Shown here piece after piece: positions 1 through 9,916 of a stretch of DNA of 64,000 nucleotides. A model generated the notes under the pieces. The model did no database searches. It was given only the letters and a program-made list of their open reading frames with translations, and was not told the origin of the DNA. Both the position numbers and the translations under genes were made by a program. Within the stretch, counting starts at the first letter, position 1; each line of letters opens with the position of its first letter. The DNA comes from Malassezia japonica (taxonomy: Eukaryota; Basidiomycota; Malasseziomycetes; Malasseziales; Malasseziaceae). The stretch is from assembly GCF_029542785.1 (NCBI RefSeq), contig NC_083376.1, forward strand, positions 186,001 to 250,000, given 5' to 3'.

Positions 1-100
1 TCGGCTTGGCACAGATTAGCGTATAGACGAGGTGCGAGACGTCGATCCTTCCTTTTGTCGTATCGCCGGGATGCGATCGTGCACCCGGTGCGCCCTGCAT

Positions 101-742
101 TTACTCCAATAGCCCATCCAAGACTTGGATAATGCGCCGCTGCATCGCAATCGCATCCGTATCTTTAGTTTCAAAGAAGGAGGGGATCTCCAGCTAGGTG
201 AGCAGTGCGTCGTACCTCTTCGAGTCTTTGCTGTTGGTCGTGCTGCATGGTATCCCAGCGCCGGAGCGCTTCCCAGACCCATCGGGCATGAGTTGCTTGT
301 AGCCGCGCGCCGCTGTGTAAGCCAATTCACGTACTCGGCACCCCGTAGTTTTTCGCCGTCGCTTCCTATCAGCTCGGCACGCTCGGTCGCGAGTCTCTGC
401 TCCAGCGCGTATTGGGCCGCTTTCATCTGGGTGAGACCTTGTACCTACTCTCTTCAGCTCAGCAATAAACACTGGATCTCTTGCCTTTTCCGTGACGATC
501 GGCAGCGCATCGGCGAACCGCATTGTGCGTAAGTCCTTGGCCGGGGCCTTGGGTTCCGACTTTTCCTCGAAAACAGGTTTCCACGGGTCGTACGTCTCGT
601 TCTGTTGTAAAAACGCAGGGCGCTTTGGATTGCTGGCCCATGGCCGCTGTGTTGCCGACGGCTCAGGGCGTGGCTGCTCCGGCACTTCGTCCTGCTCCCG
701 GAGCTTGGCCAGCAGCGCCCGTACACCACCTGGGTCGTCCAT
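101..742 (-). CDS. Conserved fungal hypothetical protein, coiled-coil, 191 aa
   Basis: Four exons on the minus strand: 742-449, 426-335, 312-216 and 193-101, separated by three introns of exactly 22 nt with GT...AG ends. Splicing gives an open 191-residue product; no unspliced frame does. The N-terminal 60 residues are Pro/Glu/Gln-rich, followed by a charged, helical segment (exon 1 ends AELKR and exon 2 starts MKAAQYALEQRL) and a short C-terminal segment ending IIQVLDGLLE. The layout resembles uncharacterised basidiomycete proteins with the same FADALPIV-type core, but I cannot name a function. Start is the ATG at 742, 44 bp from the divergent TAN1 start. Seen: splice sites and frame. Inferred: that it is a conserved soluble protein. 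Confidence 0.75.
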
Positions 743-786
743 TGTGGAGCCTCCACTTGGCCTAATTCGAAGAAAGTGCCCCTTTT

Positions 787-1802
787 ATGCCATCCACACA
801 AGGCGGACGCCCCGCGAAGCGCCGGCGGCAAGAAGGTGGTGAGCACCAGCGCCACCGCACGCGACTGGCCACGGTCCTCGGCACGCCCAATGTAAGTGGC
901 GTTTTCATGTCCTGTGCGCGCGGGAAGGAGCGGAAAGCCGCGATGGAGCTGGTCGATGTGATGGACGAGGTACGTCCTGATGCTTACGTAGCACTGCCGC
1001 GCGCTGTACGGCACCGGCGATGCGCCCGTTGTGGACGAAGATGATATGGATGCGCTGAGGAATGGAGCGCCGCCCGCCGCGGCGCCTCCTCCTCCGGCCG
1101 CCGACGACATTGAAGCGCAGATCCGCGGCGAGTTGGCTCAGCTGCGTGCTCCCAAGACGCGTTCGACGCGCCTCGTGTCCCTCGAGACGGACACCGAGTG
1201 CCTGTGTTTTATCAAGTGTGCGCCGCCCGTGGATGCAGGGCGAGTCATCCGGCGCGTGTTGGAAGACGTTGAAAAGACGGGCGAGTCGCGTTCTCGGTTC
1301 GTCCAGCGCCTCGCGCCTGTCAACACGCTCTGCCGCGCCGAGACCGAGGCGATCCGGACGGCTGCGACGCATGTCCTGCCGCGTTTCTTTACGTCGGAGC
1401 GCCCGAGGACGGTGCGTCTCGTTTCTAACGCAGTATCGTATTGAGCCCCGTATCCGCTCGCACACTTCGCTGTCGCGCGACACGCTCATCCCCCTGATTG
1501 CCTCGTGCATCCCCGACAATGCGGCGCACCGCGTGGACCTCGCCAATGCCGAGATTGTGATTCTCGTCGAGGTGCTCAAGAATGTGTGTGGAATCGGTGC
1601 GATGGAAGACTACGAGCGGCTCGGCAAGCTCAATGTCCAGACGCTCGCGCAGCGTGCCCAGAACCTCGCACCGTCGCGTGTCGGCGACGGCAAGGCGAAG
1701 AAAGACGAGGACGCGGCGGAGCAGGAAAAGGTCACCGAGACTCTTACGCACGACGTGCCTCGGGCGGCGGATGCCGAGGTGGAGAGCGCACAAGACCCCT
1801 GA
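787..1802 (+). CDS. TAN1: THUMP-domain tRNA acetylation factor TAN1-like
   Basis: Three exons, 787-969, 992-1411 and 1434-1802, joined across two 22-nt introns, give 323 residues. The THUMP region follows exon 3: YRIEPRIRSH, then LSRDTLIPLIASCIP, HRVDLANAEIVILVEVLKNVCGI, which is the typical Tan1/THUMPD1 order. Exon 1 carries the conserved GVFMSCARGKERKAAMEL motif. Tan1 is the RNA-binding partner that, with the Kre33/Nat10 acetyltransferase, makes N4-acetylcytidine in tRNA-Ser and tRNA-Leu. The acidic C-terminal tail is low complexity. ATG at 787 is chosen because it is the first in frame and lies just upstream of the family core. Confidence 0.9.
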
Positions 1803-1815
1803 GCTAGGCGTATAC

Positions 1816-2991
1816 CTATAGAACTGCCCTTTTTGCATTCCACTGCGCGATGGCTGCAGCGAGCGCATCGATTTCCGCATCCGTGTTGTGCGTATGAATA
1901 CATATCCGCACGCGCTCTTCGCCGCGTGGGACGGTGGGGTAGCAGACGCCGCGCACGAGGAACCCTTGCTCTTGGAGGAAGGCTGCCATGGCCTTGGCGT
2001 GCGGCGTGCGGTACGGCACGATGGGCGAGGCTGGCACTCGTTCGTGCGGCGGCGCATGGCGTCCCAGTGCGCTGTACATGCGCCGTGTCCGTGCATGCAC
2101 CACGTCCTGGCGCACGCTGTCCTTGTCCAGGATATCGAGCACCGCGTCGATCGCAGCGACGCTCGGCGGCGCAAGCGACGTCGAATAAATCAGCGGGCGT
2201 GCATAGTTCAGGAGATATTCGCGCCAGAGCGGCGGGCACAGCACGGCCGCGCCCGCACACCCCAGCGCCTTGCCAAAGGTGACGAGGCGCACGGCGACGT
2301 CGTCGTACCGTCCGAGCGCCGCGACCAGGCCGCTCCCTTTTGCCCCATACACGCCGACCGCATGCGCCTCGTCTACCAAGACGCACTGACGCTCGTAAGG
2401 GACATGCTTTTGTAGGACAGCGATGAGCTCGTCGAGGCAGCACACGGTGCCGTCCATGCTGTACACGCTCTCGAGCGCGAGAAAGACATTGCCTTCCCGT
2501 GCCATGCTCCCCAGGACGCGGTCGAGATCGCGCGGGTCGTTGTGGCCAAAGGACTGGCACGCCTTTGCGCGCGACGCCCGCATACCGTCGTGCATGCTTG
2601 CGTGCACCAGCGCGTCGTACACCACGACGTCGCCCGGCTGGGGCAGCGTCGTGAGGAGCGACACGTTCGCGTCGTACCCGCTATTGAACAAGAGCGCCGA
2701 CTCCCCATGAAAGTGCCGCGCAATCCGTGCTTCCAGCTGCGTATGCTGCGCCGAGTCGCCGTCCAGCAGGCGGCTTCCAGTGCTGCCCATCGCGAGGCGC
2801 TGCGCCGTGATGCGCTCCACGAGCCCCGCGCGCCCCTCGCTCGATCGCGCGATCGAGAGGTAGTCGTTCGACGAAAAGTCGGCACACTTTTCGAACCGCG
2901 CCGCAGTGTCCGCGTCGCCGAGGAGCAGGTGCCGCCGCGTCCCGAGCGCCTCGCGCCGCCGCAGCGCCGCTGCGAGCTGCTCGCCGAGCAT
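1816..2991 (-). CDS. Alpha-oxoamine synthase, BioF-like (8-amino-7-oxononanoate synthase type)
   Basis: Single-exon 391-residue pyridoxal-phosphate enzyme of the alpha-oxoamine synthase family. Visible landmarks in order: FSSNDYLSIA near the N-terminus, GSTGSRLLDGD, the PLP-contact stretch VYSMDG, DEAHAVG, and the Schiff-base lysine in TFGKALGCAGA. The family condenses an amino acid with an acyl-CoA; BioF makes 7-keto-8-aminopelargonate for biotin, KBL makes 2-amino-3-ketobutyrate, and the sequence looks closest to BioF, but substrate cannot be fixed by eye. The ATG at 2991 is used; the reading frame extends 12 nt upstream only through a TTG. Start codons of this gene and VPS39 are 26 bp apart and divergent. 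Confidence 0.82.
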   Translation of the reverse strand: MLGEQLAAALRRREALGTRRHLLLGDADTAARFEKCADFSSNDYLSIARSSEGRAGLVERITAQRLAMGSTGSRLLDGDSAQHTQLEARIARHFHGESALLFNSGYDANVSLLTTLPQPGDVVVYDALVHASMHDGMRASRAKACQSFGHNDPRDLDRVLGSMAREGNVFLALESVYSMDGTVCCLDELIAVLQKHVPYERQCVLVDEAHAVGVYGAKGSGLVAALGRYDDVAVRLVTFGKALGCAGAAVLCPPLWREYLLNYARPLIYSTSLAPPSVAAIDAVLDILDKDSVRQDVVHARTRRMYSALGRHAPPHERVPASPIVPYRTPHAKAMAAFLQEQGFLVRGVCYPTVPRGEERVRICIHTHNTDAEIDALAAAIAQWNAKRAVL

Positions 2992-3017
2992 GAATGCTGA
3001 CAAAACATCTCCACACC

Positions 3018-5814
3018 ATGATGGACGGCGTCTTTGCGGCGCACGCCGCGGTGCGTGCGCTCCCGGACGGGGCGAGTGCGCTGGCGTGTACCGGTAGGTT
3101 CTTAAGCTAATGTAGATGAGACGGTGTATGTCGGGACCGCGTCTGGAAGCGTCGCGTCGTACGCTGTGCCGGCCACCCAGGAGTGGGCCGGGCCGAGCAC
3201 CCAGACAGTGTCGCGGCGGAGCGTCGAGCAGGTGGTGCGGGTGCCGCGCACCGACTACCTCGCGCTCGTGTCCGACGGGTGTGTGATGCTGTGGGACGAG
3301 AAAAGCAAGCCGGTGCGCCTGCCGCCGACCAAGACGGCCAAGGCGGTGGCCGTCGGGACGTGGACCGAGTCGGCAGCGCGCTCACGGCGCCGGCCGCGTG
3401 CCTCGCGTGCGGTCGGCCTGCGGGGCATGGACGAGATTGCAGAGGAAATGCAGTCGCCGGGCGGCGTCGTGCACGTATCGATGCTCGCCGTCGCCTGCCG
3501 GCGGCACCTCGTCGTCTACCGCTGGGTCGACGGGGTCTTTTGGGACCAAAAAGAGCTCGGCCTGCCTCATGCGCCGCTCACGCTCGCGGTGCTTCCTGGG
3601 CAGGGGATCTTTGTGGGGTGCGCGGTCGACGACTACGTCCGCGTGCAGGTGCCGTCCGTCCATGCGTCGACCGCCGCCTCGTTGCCCCAGCGCAGCGCGG
3701 AAACCGGCGCGACGGCGCTCGTCGTGGGCGACTGGACCGACGACAGCGAGTGGCCGGTGTACGCAGTGACGATCCCCCCGTCGCTCGCGCCGGCGCCCGA
3801 GCCCGCGCGGGGCTGGGGCCTGATGACGCGCCGTCCCCCGCCGCTGCTGCTCGCCCTCGATACCCATGTCCTTGTGGGGCTCGAGCAGTGCGGCGTGCTT
3901 GTGGATGGCGTGGGCCGCGCGCGGCGTACGCCGCAGCTCGCGTGGGACGCCCCCCCGCGGGCGATTGTCGATGCGGCGCCCTACCTGGTGCTCGTTCCGA
4001 GTTCCGGGGCGCACCTTGCGATCCATATGCGCAATACGCTGCGGCTTGTGCAGACCGTGCCGCTCGACGGCGGCAGCGAGGCGCGGATGCTGGCCGCGAG
4101 CGGCGCGGCGGTGTACGCCGCGCTGGGCGGGCGTGCTGCGCTGTCGCTCCTGGCGCTGCGCTCGCGCCCGTGGGCTGCGCAGCTCGAGGATCTCGAGCGC
4201 GCCGGCGAGTACGACGAGGCGCTGACGCTCCTCGACATGCTGGACGCGAAGCAGCTGCCCGACGTCGCTTCCCGCCGCGCCCGCATGCAAGGGCTGGTCG
4301 GCGTGCAGCGCTTTGAGCAAGGCGAGTACGACGCGGCGATGGACCTCTTTATCGAGGTCGACATGAACCCCGCCAAGGTCCTTGCGCTGTATCCCCCCGA
4401 GATTTCTGGCGCCCTTGCACGCGGCTCTGGGGCGTGGCGTGCGCTCTTTGGCGCGCAGCAGAGCGTAGGCAGGTCGGACGAGCGCGAGACGCCGCGTGCG
4501 GCGCTCGATGCACTCGCGCGCTTCCTCACCGACCGCCGCCGCGTGGTGCGCCCACTTGTCGCGCACCTCTCGAGTGCCTCGTCGCAGGAGCCCCGCGCGG
4601 CAGAGGCGCTCCTTGCGCTGCCGATCAGCCACACGGCGCTCGAGACGCTCGACGAGGAGCAGCTGATGCTCGTCGCACAGCTCGTCGACACGGCGCTCTT
4701 CAAGACATTTCTGCATACCAAGCCGGCGCTCGTCGGGCCGCTGTGCCGTGTGGACAACTGGTGCGAGGTGCGCCAGGTCGAGCGGCTGCTCAAGGCGCAC
4801 GGCATGTCGCAGGAGCTCGTGGCGCTGTACCGTGCCAAGAGCATGCACCGCGAGGCTCTGGCCCTGCTGCGTGAGCAGGCGCAGGACGCACACGGCGAGG
4901 ACAAGGTGCGCCCGACGATCGAGTACCTGCAGGCGCTCGGGAGCGACGACGTGGACCTCGTGCTGGAGTACGCCCACTGGGTCCTTGCCGCGGACCCCGT
5001 GCGCGGCATGGAGATCTTTACGGATGCGTGCCGCCTGCCGCGGCTGCGCGTCGTCGAGGACCTCGAGGCGTTCGACCCTGCGCTGTGCATTACCTACCTC
5101 AACTACCTGCTGAGCAAAGACGAGGGCGAGCCGATGCTGCATACCAAGCTCGCGCTGCTCTACCTGCAGCAGTGCCAAGGCAAGGAGGGCGACGCGTACC
5201 AGGCGCTGCTCGACCACCTGCACACGTCGACGCAGTACGATGCGCGCGCGCTCCTCCCTGCGCTCCCCCCCGCGCCCGCGTTTGCCGCGGCGCACGCCGA
5301 GGTGCTTGGGCGCCTCGGGCGCCACGACGAGGCGCTGCACCTCTATGTCGTGCACCTCGAGGACCTCGCGGCGGCCGAGCGCTACTGTATTGACGCGAAC
5401 GCGCCCAGCATCTGGATTATGCTGCTGCGCCTCGCGCTCGAGCACTCCGAGGACCGCCGCGCGGCGCTCGGCCTGCTTGCGCGGCACGCAGCCGAAATGC
5501 CGGTCGACGACGCGCTTGCGCTCCTGCCCAAGTCGTCCACGGTACGCGACGTGCAAGAGTACCTGTGCAAGGCGCTGCGTGCCCAGGCGTCGGAGCGCAG
5601 CACGCTTCAAGTCGTGCAGCACGTCGCCGAGCGGCGTGCCGACGACGTCGGCGACGCGCTGCGCAGCAGGCAGCAGCGCCATGTGCTCGTCGCCGAGTCG
5701 CGCACGTGTGCGCAGTGCCAGCGGCGGCTCGGCAATGCCGTGCTTGCCGTGATGCCGGGCTCGGGCAAGACACTGCACTACTACTGCGCGCACGAAGGCA
5801 AACGGCTTCGATAG
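3018..5814 (+). CDS. VPS39: HOPS subunit VPS39/VAM6-like
   Basis: Two exons, 3018-3093 and 3116-5814, with a 22-nt intron, encode 924 residues. The N-terminus is a citron-homology (CNH) beta-propeller domain (VYVGTASGSVASYAV, then repeated VGL/VLVP strands to about residue 300), the middle is a helical clathrin-repeat-like solenoid with an EYDEALTLLDML motif, and the C-terminus ends in a CxxC...YYC zinc-ribbon-like Vps39 domain 2 (CAQCQRRLGNAVL, HYYC). The protein tethers endosomes/vacuoles as part of HOPS, with Rab7 as partner. A second ATG lies at 3021; the first is annotated. The Rab5 gene at 12.5 kb acts in the same trafficking route but is not adjacent. Confidence 0.88.
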
Positions 5815-6069
5815 TCTCTTGTAGGCCGCGTCCGTGCACCTCCACATTGCCGGCCGAGCTCGTAAAAGCGCGTGACGGCCCGGGGGTGGGCGCTCTCTTC
5901 AAACGAGTGCGTATCGGCGAGTGACTAATGCAGATGAATCAGGTGCGCCGTGCACCGATACGATCGTTTTTTGCCCGTTTATCGCCTAGTGTAACTCCGT
6001 GCATTCGTAGATACACGAGCTCGGCCTATACGCGACGCGAGCTTCTTTCCAAGGTGCGCACGCTTCGAA

Positions 6070-8925
6070 ATGCGTTTCCCGACAGCTGCTGAACCCGGAT
6101 CCTCTTCGTTTGTTCTTTCGCTTGTTCTCTTCTTTTCTACTTTTGTGTGGCAGAGAGTTTTTGTTCCCCTCGGCTTTCCCTCCATTACGACCCCTGGACG
6201 TTTGGCCCCGATGAGCACTTCGACCGACGGTTCGCAGTGGTTCCGCCTGCCGGCGGACGTGCGCCCTGCGCACTATGATCTGACGATCCTTTCTGATCTC
6301 GACCTCCTCGACTTCCAAGGTGCTGCGGACATTTCGCTGACGGTGCTGCACCCCACGCGCAAGCTCGCATTCAATGCGGGCAAGAGCCTCGAGCTGAGCG
6401 ACGTGCTCGTCTCGTGGGACGACAAGCAGGAGCGTGTGAAGCCTGCCGTCGACTCCGAGCACGAGCGCGCGACGGTGACGCTGGGCGAGGAGCTCCCCAA
6501 AGGCGCGCACGTCACGCTCACTGCCGGATTCCGCGGCAAGATTGACGATAGCATGATGGGCTTCTACCGCTCCTCGTGGGAGCACGAGGGCCGCAAAGGC
6601 AACTATGCTCTGACGCAGTTTGAGCCGACGTCGGCGCGCCGCGCATTCCCGTCGTGGGACGAGCCGGAGCTGAAGGCGACGTACACCGTCCGCATGCTGC
6701 ACCGCGACGACACGACCGCGCTCGGCAACATGCTCGAGGCCAAGAGCGTGGCGCTCGATGCGGACGGCGTGCGCGACGTGCTCAAGATCGATGCGCTGCA
6801 CTACACCGCTCCCAAGCTCGGCCACGGCCAGTGGAAGCTGACCGAGTTTGAAAAGACGCCCAAGGTCTCGAGCTACCTCGTGGCGTGGGCCAACGGCGAG
6901 TTTCTGCACATTGACGGCGCGTTTACCTCGCCGCTGACCGGCAAAAAGGTGCCACTGCGCGTCTACACCACGCCCGAATACATCCACCAGGCCAACTTTG
7001 CGCTCGAGGTGAAGGAGCGCGTCCTGCCCGAGTACGAAAAGGTCTTTGACGTGGCGTATCCCCTGCCAAAGCTCGACACGCTCGTCGCCGCCGACTTTGA
7101 CGCGGGCGCGATGGAGAACTGGGGCCTGATCACCGGCCGCACCGGCATCTTTTTGTACGACGACAAGAGCGGCCTCGCCGGGCGCAAGCTCACCGCGAGC
7201 GTGCAGAGCCACGAGGTGGCGCACATGTGGTTCGGCAACATTGCGACGCTCGCGTGGTGGGACAACCTGTGGCTCAACGAGGCGTTTGCGACGCTCATGG
7301 GCGAGAACATGATCCTCGACCGCGTGTTCCCCGAGTGGAACTCGGCGAGCCAGTTCATCACCGACCACCTGAACCGTGCGCTGGAGCTCGACGGTAAGCG
7401 CTCGTCCCACCCCATCGAGCTGCCGCTGCACGGCGACAGCGTCGAGGACGCGATCAACCAGGTCTTTGATGCCATCTCGTACTCCAAGGGCGCCAGTGTC
7501 CTGCGCATGCTTGCGCAGATGGTCGGCCCCGACACCTTCCTGAAGGGCGTGAGCATCTACCTGAAGAAGCATCTGTACGGCAACACGGTGACGCGCGACC
7601 TCTGGGACGGCATTTCCAAGGCCTCGGGCCAGGACGTGAACAAGATCATGTCCAACTGGATCCTCAAGCAGGGCTTCCCGGTGGTGACCGTGACCCAGGA
7701 CAAGGACGCGATCCACGTGCGCCAGAACCGTTTCCTGTCGACCGGCGACCCTACCCCGGAGGAGGACGAGACGCTGTGGCACATCCCGCTCGCCCTCAAG
7801 ACCGTGTCCAAGGACGGCGCCCAGGTCGACTGGGACCTCGTGCTCGACCAGCGCGAAGCCACGATCCCGCTCAAGGACGCCGAGCACAGCGTCTGGAAGC
7901 TCAACGCGGACACGATTGGCGTGTACCGCGTGGCGTACACGCCCGACCACCTGCGCCTGCTCGGCGAGGCGGCCGCCCAGCCCCACTCGCCGCTCACCGT
8001 CGAGGACCGCGTGGGCCTCGTGAGCGACGCGTTCAAGCTCGCGCAGGCAAACTACTCCAAGACCTCGAGCTCGCTGGCGCTGCAGGAGGCGCTTGCGGGC
8101 GACTCGAGCTCGCTCGTGAACCTCGCCATGGCACAGAACCTCGGCACGCTCGCGAGCGTCTGGTGGGAGCAGCCGAAGGAGCTGCGCGACGGCATCAACA
8201 AGCTGCGTGCGTCCATCTTTGGCCCCCACGCGCGCAAGCTCACGTTCGAGTTCGGCAAGGACGACTCGAGCGAGCTCCGTGAGCTGCGCTCGACGGTGAT
8301 CAGCGCCGCGGCGGCGGGCGGCGACGAGTGGACCATTGCGCAGATCAAGGAGCGCTTTGCGCCGCTGCGCGACGCGGGCGACGACTCCAAGATCCACCCC
8401 GACCTGCTGCGCACTGTGCTCAGCCAGTCGGTGCGCCACGGCGGCGAGGCCGAGTACGATGCCGTGCTGCGTATCTACCAGAAGCCGGACACGCCCGCGC
8501 ACAAGATGTCGGCGATGATCGCGCTGGGCTACGCACCGACCGACGCACTCGTCCAGCGCACGCTCGACTTTGTGCTCAGCGGCGAGGTGAAGACGCAGGA
8601 CATTATGTACTTCTTCAGCTCGCTCGCGGCGAACCCCAAGTCGCGCCGCGCGCTCTGGGACAAGGTGTGCTCCGACTTTGACCACCTTGTCGCGCGCTTC
8701 GAGGGCAACTTTTCGCTCGCGAACCTCATCCGTGCGTCGATCAGCTCGTTCTCGAGCGAGCGCGACGCGGACGAGATCGAGGCCTTCTTTACGAAGCACG
8801 ACACGTCCAAGTTCAGCATGAGCCTCGCGCAGAGCCTCGACTCGGTGCGTGCACAGGCCCGCTGGCTCGAGGCGGACGCCGAGGACGTTGCGGCGTGGCT
8901 CAAGGAGAACAAGTACGTCGCATAG
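6070..8925 (+). CDS. APE2: M1-family zinc aminopeptidase (APE2/AAP1-like)
   Basis: Intron-less. Numbered from the internal Met at 6211 the enzyme is 904 residues; from 6070 it is 951. Key motifs by the shorter numbering: exopeptidase motif GAMEN at about 299-303, zinc site HEVAH at 334-338 and the third ligand Glu in LNEAF at 357 (HExxH-x18-E). An ERAP1-like C-terminal helical region follows. It removes N-terminal residues from peptides, normally in cytosol or periplasm. The extra 47 residues include a hydrophobic stretch (FVLSLVLFFSTFVW) encoded by a pyrimidine-rich leader; this may be an alternative targeting sequence or merely 5' UTR. I favour 6211 as the main start but annotate the longer frame. 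Confidence 0.93.
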   Translation: MRFPTAAEPGSSSFVLSLVLFFSTFVWQRVFVPLGFPSITTPGRLAPMSTSTDGSQWFRLPADVRPAHYDLTILSDLDLLDFQGAADISLTVLHPTRKLAFNAGKSLELSDVLVSWDDKQERVKPAVDSEHERATVTLGEELPKGAHVTLTAGFRGKIDDSMMGFYRSSWEHEGRKGNYALTQFEPTSARRAFPSWDEPELKATYTVRMLHRDDTTALGNMLEAKSVALDADGVRDVLKIDALHYTAPKLGHGQWKLTEFEKTPKVSSYLVAWANGEFLHIDGAFTSPLTGKKVPLRVYTTPEYIHQANFALEVKERVLPEYEKVFDVAYPLPKLDTLVAADFDAGAMENWGLITGRTGIFLYDDKSGLAGRKLTASVQSHEVAHMWFGNIATLAWWDNLWLNEAFATLMGENMILDRVFPEWNSASQFITDHLNRALELDGKRSSHPIELPLHGDSVEDAINQVFDAISYSKGASVLRMLAQMVGPDTFLKGVSIYLKKHLYGNTVTRDLWDGISKASGQDVNKIMSNWILKQGFPVVTVTQDKDAIHVRQNRFLSTGDPTPEEDETLWHIPLALKTVSKDGAQVDWDLVLDQREATIPLKDAEHSVWKLNADTIGVYRVAYTPDHLRLLGEAAAQPHSPLTVEDRVGLVSDAFKLAQANYSKTSSSLALQEALAGDSSSLVNLAMAQNLGTLASVWWEQPKELRDGINKLRASIFGPHARKLTFEFGKDDSSELRELRSTVISAAAAGGDEWTIAQIKERFAPLRDAGDDSKIHPDLLRTVLSQSVRHGGEAEYDAVLRIYQKPDTPAHKMSAMIALGYAPTDALVQRTLDFVLSGEVKTQDIMYFFSSLAANPKSRRALWDKVCSDFDHLVARFEGNFSLANLIRASISSFSSERDADEIEAFFTKHDTSKFSMSLAQSLDSVRAQARWLEADAEDVAAWLKENKYVA

Positions 8926-9252
8926 AAGACAAAGAGCAGCGGCCCAGGAAGAAGGCGCGCGCGTGCTACTCGCACGCGTTCGCCTATTTGGACGACGCCC
9001 AGAATTGGCCGTATTAGCAAAGCATCGGGCGTGACTGGCTGAAACGCCCAGCGACGGATGCTTCGACCGAGCGGCTTGCGCGCACTCAGGCGCGCGGCGC
9101 ATCTATGTGACCTGTCCCTACGCCCTCTGGCGCATCTATAGAGCATGTCTGCGCGACGCTAGGACCAACGCCGCGTCCTAGCCGCCGTTCTTTTGACCCC
9201 GAATTCACCCCTTTGTCGTGCTTCCTTAAGCGATCGGTATCCGAGATTCGCT
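8926..9252. other. Convergent intergenic region (327 bp)
   Basis: Lies between the stop of the aminopeptidase (+) and the stop of the complex I subunit (-). No protein, tRNA or terminator hairpin is recognisable. A short direct repeat, GGCGCATCTAT, occurs twice about 40 bp apart near 9093 and 9130. Presumably 3' UTRs and polyadenylation signals of both genes. Confidence 0.5.
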
Positions 9253-9820
9253 CTACTCATCTGCCTGCGGCTTCTGCGTTAGTCGACACCACGCACCTTG
9301 AAGAAGTGCGCCCGCCTCTCCTGCGAAGAACCCAGCAGAGGGCTCTCGGGGTCGAGCTTCTCGAGCGGCTTGGGCCTGATGAGCTTCTCGTTCAGCATAG
9401 TCGATCCGGCCGCCTGGAACGTGCCGAGAATGCCGCCCATACCCACACACGAGCCGGCCATCAGCGGAACAGAGCGCGCTGGGTAAGTTTGGGTACGTAC
9501 AAGCAGCGCCGACGACAAGGCCGGCGGCGCAGCCGCCCGCAGCGCCGTTCCAGCCGTCTTCCTTGCGGCGGGAGTTTGCTGTGAAGGCGTCCGTGTACGC
9601 AAAGGCACCACCGATCATAGCTGGGTTAGCCAGGCGACATACTAAACAGGGCAATCGTGCCGCCCGTCCGGGTGAAGATACCCATCGCGCCGGCATGGTG
9701 CTTCTGGAGACTGTTCTGCACAGCGCTCACCAGCAAGCCCACCACGGCACCAGCCGAGCCGGCGTTGAAGGCGTCGCCCACAGGCGACCGTTGGTGGAAC
9801 ACGTGCGAGTCCGCGGTCAT
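9253..9820 (-). CDS. Mitochondrial complex I subunit NUO-21.3c / NDUFA11 type (Tim17/22 fold)
   Basis: Four exons, 9820-9643, 9620-9501, 9478-9297 and 9273-9253, with introns of 22, 22 and 23 nt, give 166 residues. The chain carries four Gly-rich hydrophobic segments of the Tim17/Tim22/NDUFA11 type: GAVVGLLVSAVQNSL, GIFTRTGGTIALF, GWNGAAGGCAAGLVVGAA and GSCVGMGGILGTF. TRTGGTI and NGAAGGCAAG are typical of the fungal complex I subunit rather than of Tim17/22. It is expected in the inner membrane arm of NADH:ubiquinone oxidoreductase. Without the last 23-nt intron the protein would end VRGVD; with it the end is HFFKKPQADE. Both are open, and the spliced form fits the consensus splice signals. 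Confidence 0.82.
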
Positions 9821-9916
9821 GGCAATGGTCGACAGCAAGGGGCGGCTCGGAAATCCTGCAAAGACATAATTCCCCGATCACCTAAACGACCCGTGCGCGG
9901 CGCGAGGAAAGAAGGT

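Noticed and set aside
5986..9102. 1,038-codon minus-strand frame antisense to the aminopeptidase
   Set aside because: Arg/Val/Leu/Ala composition with no homology; sense strand has complete zinc-site enzyme.
8926..9252. Possible tRNA in the intergenic region
   Set aside because: No A/B box pair or acceptor stem found by eye.
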